Under the pieces are notes generated by a model. That model was not told the origin of the DNA. It worked only from the letters and a program-made list of their open reading frames with translations, and did no database searches. A stretch of 64,000 bases of DNA from Petrolisthes cinctipes (lineage: Eukaryota > Arthropoda > Malacostraca > Decapoda > Porcellanidae). Where the stretch lies: contig JAWQEG010003694.1 in assembly GCA_033782935.1 (NCBI GenBank), positions 1 to 64,000 on the forward strand, in the 5' to 3' direction. Shown here piece after piece: positions 53,201 to 59,200 of the stretch (positions within the stretch are counted from its first letter, which is position 1; the number at the start of each line of letters is the position of its first letter). Made by a program: the position numbers and the translations under genes.

Positions 53201-56200
53201 CGCGGTTCACACATGCTCACCGGCTCTGAACTCAAAAGAGTCACCGAGATCTTCACCAAGATGTTTATGGACGCTCACACCAAGGTTCGTAGTGTTTGTG
53301 GCAGGTTGCGGTAAGGGGTGTTCATTTTCAGGAAGCACAGTAGTTTGAGCTGGGTTTATAGGCACCCAGAACACAGTCATGGTGTGATGTAATTGTGAGT
53401 TGGCTAGTGATGTTCAGAGTAATTTTTAAGGCCAGTGGTCAGATTTATTTGACAGAAGTATTAACCCATGAGTTATGTAATGGACAATTTTGTATGAGGG
53501 GTGATGGCAGACTGGAAAAATACCCATATACACCCACATGAATAATAAGGTGGTGTTTGTTTAAATGATATAGGATTAGAGTAAAGAATGTGTAAAATAA
53601 CCCTTATATTCCCTCCCGTTTTCAGGTATTTACAATCTTCCTGGACACCCTGATGGAATTGATCAAGGTGCACTACACTGACCTGTTCGACTGGCTCTAC
53701 ATCCTCCTCACACGACTCCTCAATAAACTCGGCTCAGACCTCCTCGGATCAGTCCAGGCCAAGATACACAAGACCTTGGATCTAGTTAGGTCAGTCAGGA
53801 ACTCTTGATACTATGTAGTGATTATTTGTTTAGTAGGACTTAAGATTGCTTTAGAATTGTTTCATATGTGTAATTTGATTTATTATTGTTTAATTTTTAG
53901 GAGTTCAGCAGTGCACATAGAATTTCATTCAGTTTATAAAGACTGCTCATATAAAGTGCTTCTTTATGTATTGATAATTGTAGTGATTTAAAATGTCTCC
54001 TTTCAGATATTCCTTCCCATGTGACCAGCAGTTCATTGTAATCATGAGGTTCCTTGTGGACCAAACTCAGACCCCCAATACCAAAGTGAAGGTGGCGACA
54101 CTGACGTACCTCAAGTGTCTGGTGGACGTGATGGAACGCGGTGACCTCGCCTCGTCTCCAGACACCCCCGTCGCCCTCGCTAAAATCCTCACCTGGACCG
54201 CGGACCAGAAATACCTGGAGATCCGTCGGGCGGCCTCGGCAGCCTTCATCGCAATGTTCAACTACAACATCACTGAGTTCACCACCCTACTGCAGCAGCT
54301 TCCCCCGGCCTGCCAGAACACCGCCTCCCAGATCATCCAGACGCACATCAAGAGAGCGTCCAATCTGGATGCATCGCCCTCCTCCCTGCCTCCCCGCACC
54401 CCTCCTAGCTCTGGCGGCACCCCAGTACTGCAAAGTCCCAACACCTCACTCCCGCGCTCACATCGACCGTCGCGATACAACACCATTGATTTTGATGACA
54501 CAGAAAACCTTAATCCAGAAGAAGTTTATAGGTAAATCATACATGGATTTTTTTATTTTTTATTGTGTTGATGGGTATGAATGGGATGGTCATTAGTTTG
54601 TTGTGTTTTTGTTATAAATGGGGTAAATGTTGTAGATGTTTGATGATAAAGATCTTAATGTGTTTTTGGCAAGACTTTGTTATTCAATATGCATTTAATA
54701 ACTTTTTTTTTTTTTGTGATATTTTGTTTATTTTAGGTATACAGTATTAAAATATGTTATGTTAATGTCTGTTTGCTTTCTTGTGCTAAATCATGCTGAC
54801 ATTTTTTTTCCAGGAGTTTAAAACGCACAACAGCTGAAATCCAAAACTACAGCTTTGACTTGGAGAGTTTAGAAAAACACAGAGACTCTACCTCTCAGGT
54901 ATTACAACACACAAGTTACTGTTTTGAAGGGAAGACCTGCTTGATTGCTTTTTGAGTGATAAATGTTGTTCAGCAAATGGAAGACTACTGAATCCTCCTA
55001 ACTATACTAAGAAACAGAGCAACCACATAAACATTAGCTGTCTGTTTTTGAAGCCTAGTTTGGTTGAGCAAGAGTCTCCAGTTTCTGTACATATCCTTAC
55101 CCCTAGAGGACATGACATACAGTAGGGCTGTTATCAGATGGCATCCATTGGCTTGATAAAATTTACAAATTTGTGCCAAGTTGATTTCAGGACTTAACAG
55201 AATGTATAGTAGGTATAATAACTTGGTAAACCATATTACAAAATGGATGCCTTGGCATCGTCTCTTGTTAAACTTCCCTTGTAGACAGAAATTTTATTTT
55301 CCCTTTGTATCTAAACTCCATTTTAGAATTACAGTAAATAATTGGACTGTTCATGTATTCATTACTTTATCCAGTAATCAAAGAATACTAAATACTAAAG
55401 AATTACTTTTAGTGTTAAAATGAGAGATTTGCACCATATTTCCTTATGATGTAAATTCTGTGTCAGAATGAGAGATTTGTACAGTATTTTCATAACAGTG
55501 GCCACACCTGTCCCTCGACTTCCCACCTCCAGCCGTCACCTCCTCCCTCCACGGCACCCTCAGTCTGCACCTCCACCGCTGGGTATTCCATCACCTTCAG
55601 GAATTGTTTATTTCATTAACACTGAAATTGGGGCCTGGTGGAGGGACTGGCATATCAACTCACCACGAGATAAAATCATTAATCTTGTACCACTTATAAT
55701 ATTTTTCTCAGTCATTTGTTCCATCTCCACTTTCCTAAACTAATGATGATTAGATACAGTATTTGGAAAGGAAAAACTAACGGAACTGCAGTAAATGAGA
55801 TCATGTACCTCCACAGAAGTTGGTAGAGAGAAGGAAGGGTAGTAGACTTTGAAGAAAGGTTAAGTTGAGGAGAGATAGATGAAGACCTGACATATTTTCC
55901 TTGCAACCAAAACAGGACATGAAATACTTAACAAGTGCAGTATACAGTACTTTTATTGCACTTCTATCCCATCATGTTTATTGTATTTATATCCTCTCCT
56001 CCAAGGCCCTCGGTGCCTCAGGATATCATAATGTTTGAATCATATTTCAGCTGGTTGGGTTGATATGACAGTCCAGATTTCAGAAGGTCTCAGTTGTTAT
56101 GCTTATGTGCACCTGAAATGTTTACCCCATTAACGGTGGAGGAAACCGTAATAATGACACACATGCTTATTTTTCTTATCAGTGCACCCATTAAAGTATT

Positions 56201-59200
56201 TGTTTGGAGGTACGCACACGTCACCACCGGTTTTTCGCACCCACTCTGTCACCGCATTAATTAACACCATCTGATAAAGTCCTATTGTACGAGAATAATC
56301 AATCGTAAAGGCATGAGTCATATCATCTGTCCCACCCCCGCCGCTTGACTGTGAAGTAAGCCAGGGGTCATTTCTGGATGGGGGTATAATTTCATTCTAC
56401 AATAATTCGACCAACTAATATCTTGCCTACCTACTCAACCCTGTGTCTAATTGGTAATGGCTTTATGACCCTTACACAAAGCTTCTCAGAACAAATCCCT
56501 GGCTTACCTTATACTCAATTGGGATGAGCTAGAAATGATGTTACATGACTTTCTATATTTCAATCTTAATGCATTTAAGTTTTCTTATATTTACCCACGC
56601 AAAACTCCGCACAGTTTTAGTTATTCAAAATTTCTAAATGTTTGCTAATATTGTCAGGACGTTTAGGATTCGTTAAGAGTTTTCCGAGGGTACAATAACA
56701 TTCGTCTTCACCGTTAAACAGGATTCCGGGATCAGCCAGTTATCAGCAGGGGGCGCCGACCTCCGCAACAATGATGCCACCGAAGACAAGCCATCGGAAG
56801 ACACAAATGGTATTCTGTCCGGCCGGTCATCCAGTGTGTCGTCCCCGACCCACCGGCAGCTCTCCCTCATGTCCGACTCCTCCAGGAACGGCCTCGACAC
56901 ACTTACCGACGATGACCTGGGTAGAGGTACTTCCTTCATACGCTTCTTTTGTTTGGTTTTAACATTTTGGCAGCAGAATCTTGATATAACACAGACTGAC
57001 ACTTCTACCTATCTCTTCATTCTAATATTCAGTCCCTCATTACAGACCCCATATGTTTTCACAATTTTTTTTTGTGATTTATTAACCAGTCATCTAATGG
57101 TCCTGTGTTAGTGATAAGTACTAGATACAAAACTAAGTATTTAAAACTTCTTACCTAACACAGGCTCTGTAGATAACTTAGTCTGATTGGTAATGAATAA
57201 CAAGAAACTGGGAACCCCTTATGGGGTCTTTAGTGAGGGACTGAGTGTAAAATGAAGTGGTGGATACAAGGATTTATTCATGCTATATCAAGGCTCTACC
57301 ATATTATTGTTATATTGAGGACTTTTGAATATTTGAGCATAGATGGACTATTTGAGGAAGAGCAGGTAATCATGATATTCCTCTACTGCTTCTTCTAATG
57401 GGACTTCTGTGCTCATTTTCTCCTGTTCAGTTACACATTTCATTGGTAATATTATATAATTTAATTTTTTATGTTGCCTGCATGTGAATGTGTAATTGTA
57501 GAGATTTGCACATGAAAGCAGCAACAAAACAGCAAAAAATTTGATTTAAGACATAAATTTTCTTTTCATAAATTCAGCACAGATTACAGTTATTATTCAC
57601 CTTATCCTTCACTGCCTTTGAATCCACTCTCTATTAGAATAACACATTTCACAGTAAATACACGTATATTCACCTCACCACATCTCACATGACACATTGT
57701 CCACACCTCACACAACTACACAGATGATTCTTCAACATAACTACAGTAGCACCAAAGATCACTGGGAGACACTGGTAGAAGTTGACAGTATCATATGAGT
57801 TAAGTCTCCAAGTTTACAGCAACAGGATCCATGGCACCTTGAACGACTTTGGTTATAAATTGCATGATAATGGAGTGTAATGGAATAGTATTGTATGTAG
57901 GAATTGCATTGCTGTTGAAGTTTTCTATTTCAGATTTTTTACATGTCCAAAAAGAGAACCCAAGAAAGTCTGATGCCCAGTTTGCATGATTTTCTAATTT
58001 ATGTAAAGGAACGACAGTACTTGTATGTTATGATATTCATTATAGATTGATCAAGGGTAAAAATTGTAACATTTCAAAGGACACTGTAAAATGCTGCAGA
58101 GTCACAACTGGGTATATCTTTATGACTGGGAGATGGGGAGGAAAAGGATATAGGGGTATATAATGACTTTTGTGATAGTGAGTCTTGCTTATGAACTTGT
58201 ATATCTGTATGAATTTGCAAGTATTGTACTGGGTATGTCTCGCTGAACAGGAGATGGACAGGAGAGTGATGCAGAAGTGATGTCTGGGGTGATATCAGAG
58301 CTGGGCAACACAGATGAAGGCCGCGGGGTAGAGAAGCGAGCGGCCCTGACTAACTTGATTCGACTGGCACGTACCGGCTCGACACTGGTGTGGAATGAAA
58401 ACTTCCGTGCCGTACTGAGACTGTTGCTGGAGGTGCTGACATGTGAGGACTCGGGGCAGCGCTCCCTGGTGCTGGCCGTCCTCACCGAGATGATGCGTAG
58501 AAGCCCCCTCGTTCACCATTTCCTCAGCTTCTCGGAACTCATCATCCTTAGGGTACTCAACGCTCACGCAGACAAGGAAAAGGAAGTGTTACGTGCTGCA
58601 TCCGTGAGTATTGTGTTGCTCCTCTACTCTCACCAGAAGCATTTATGAGTTTTATATTAATGAAAGTACAAAAATTACAATTGAATTATTTTTCCAGTGG
58701 ATGGTTACTTTTATCGATGTGTGGAAAACTTTGGCTTTGCATTATGATGTGTGGAGTTGCATGCATTTTCATAGTAGGTTTATATAAACCAAGACTGTAA
58801 ATTTGACATCTTTTAGATGTGCATAATACTGTGAAATGTTGTGAATACTTAAGAAAAGAGGTGATACTATAATTGACTGTTACATCATATACTTCTTCCT
58901 TGTTTGCTCTTGTTTCAAGTCAGTTTACTTTATTTGTATTACTGTTTTCAGATTTGTGCCGGTACTGTAGCGGAGATCCTGCCCCCAGAAGTTGTGATAC
59001 GTGTTTTAAAACCTTTAATCCAAATGGCTGAGTATCCAGTAAATCAGGCTGCCATCAAAATGCTTAACAAATTGGTTGAAGCACACCAACCCTCAATTGT
59101 GGCTGCGGCGCTACCAGAGATTATGCCAGGATTAATCAAGGTTGGTTTGATAAGTTTCTCAAAAATCCTGTAATAAAATACACCTCGGTCTCATATAGAT

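Larger units (their letters stand above)
54899..58250. other. CLASP introns flanking exon 56722-56926
   Basis: A degenerate hairpin MITE at 54925 and a C-rich island at 55.5 kb are present. A relatively GC-rich unexplained block spans 56.1-56.5 kb, and the 3' intron is AT-rich. Confidence 0.7.

Noticed and set aside
56100..56360. GC-richer block with a 63-codon - strand frame
   Set aside because: No family recognised, no repeat ends found; possibly an old transposon fragment.
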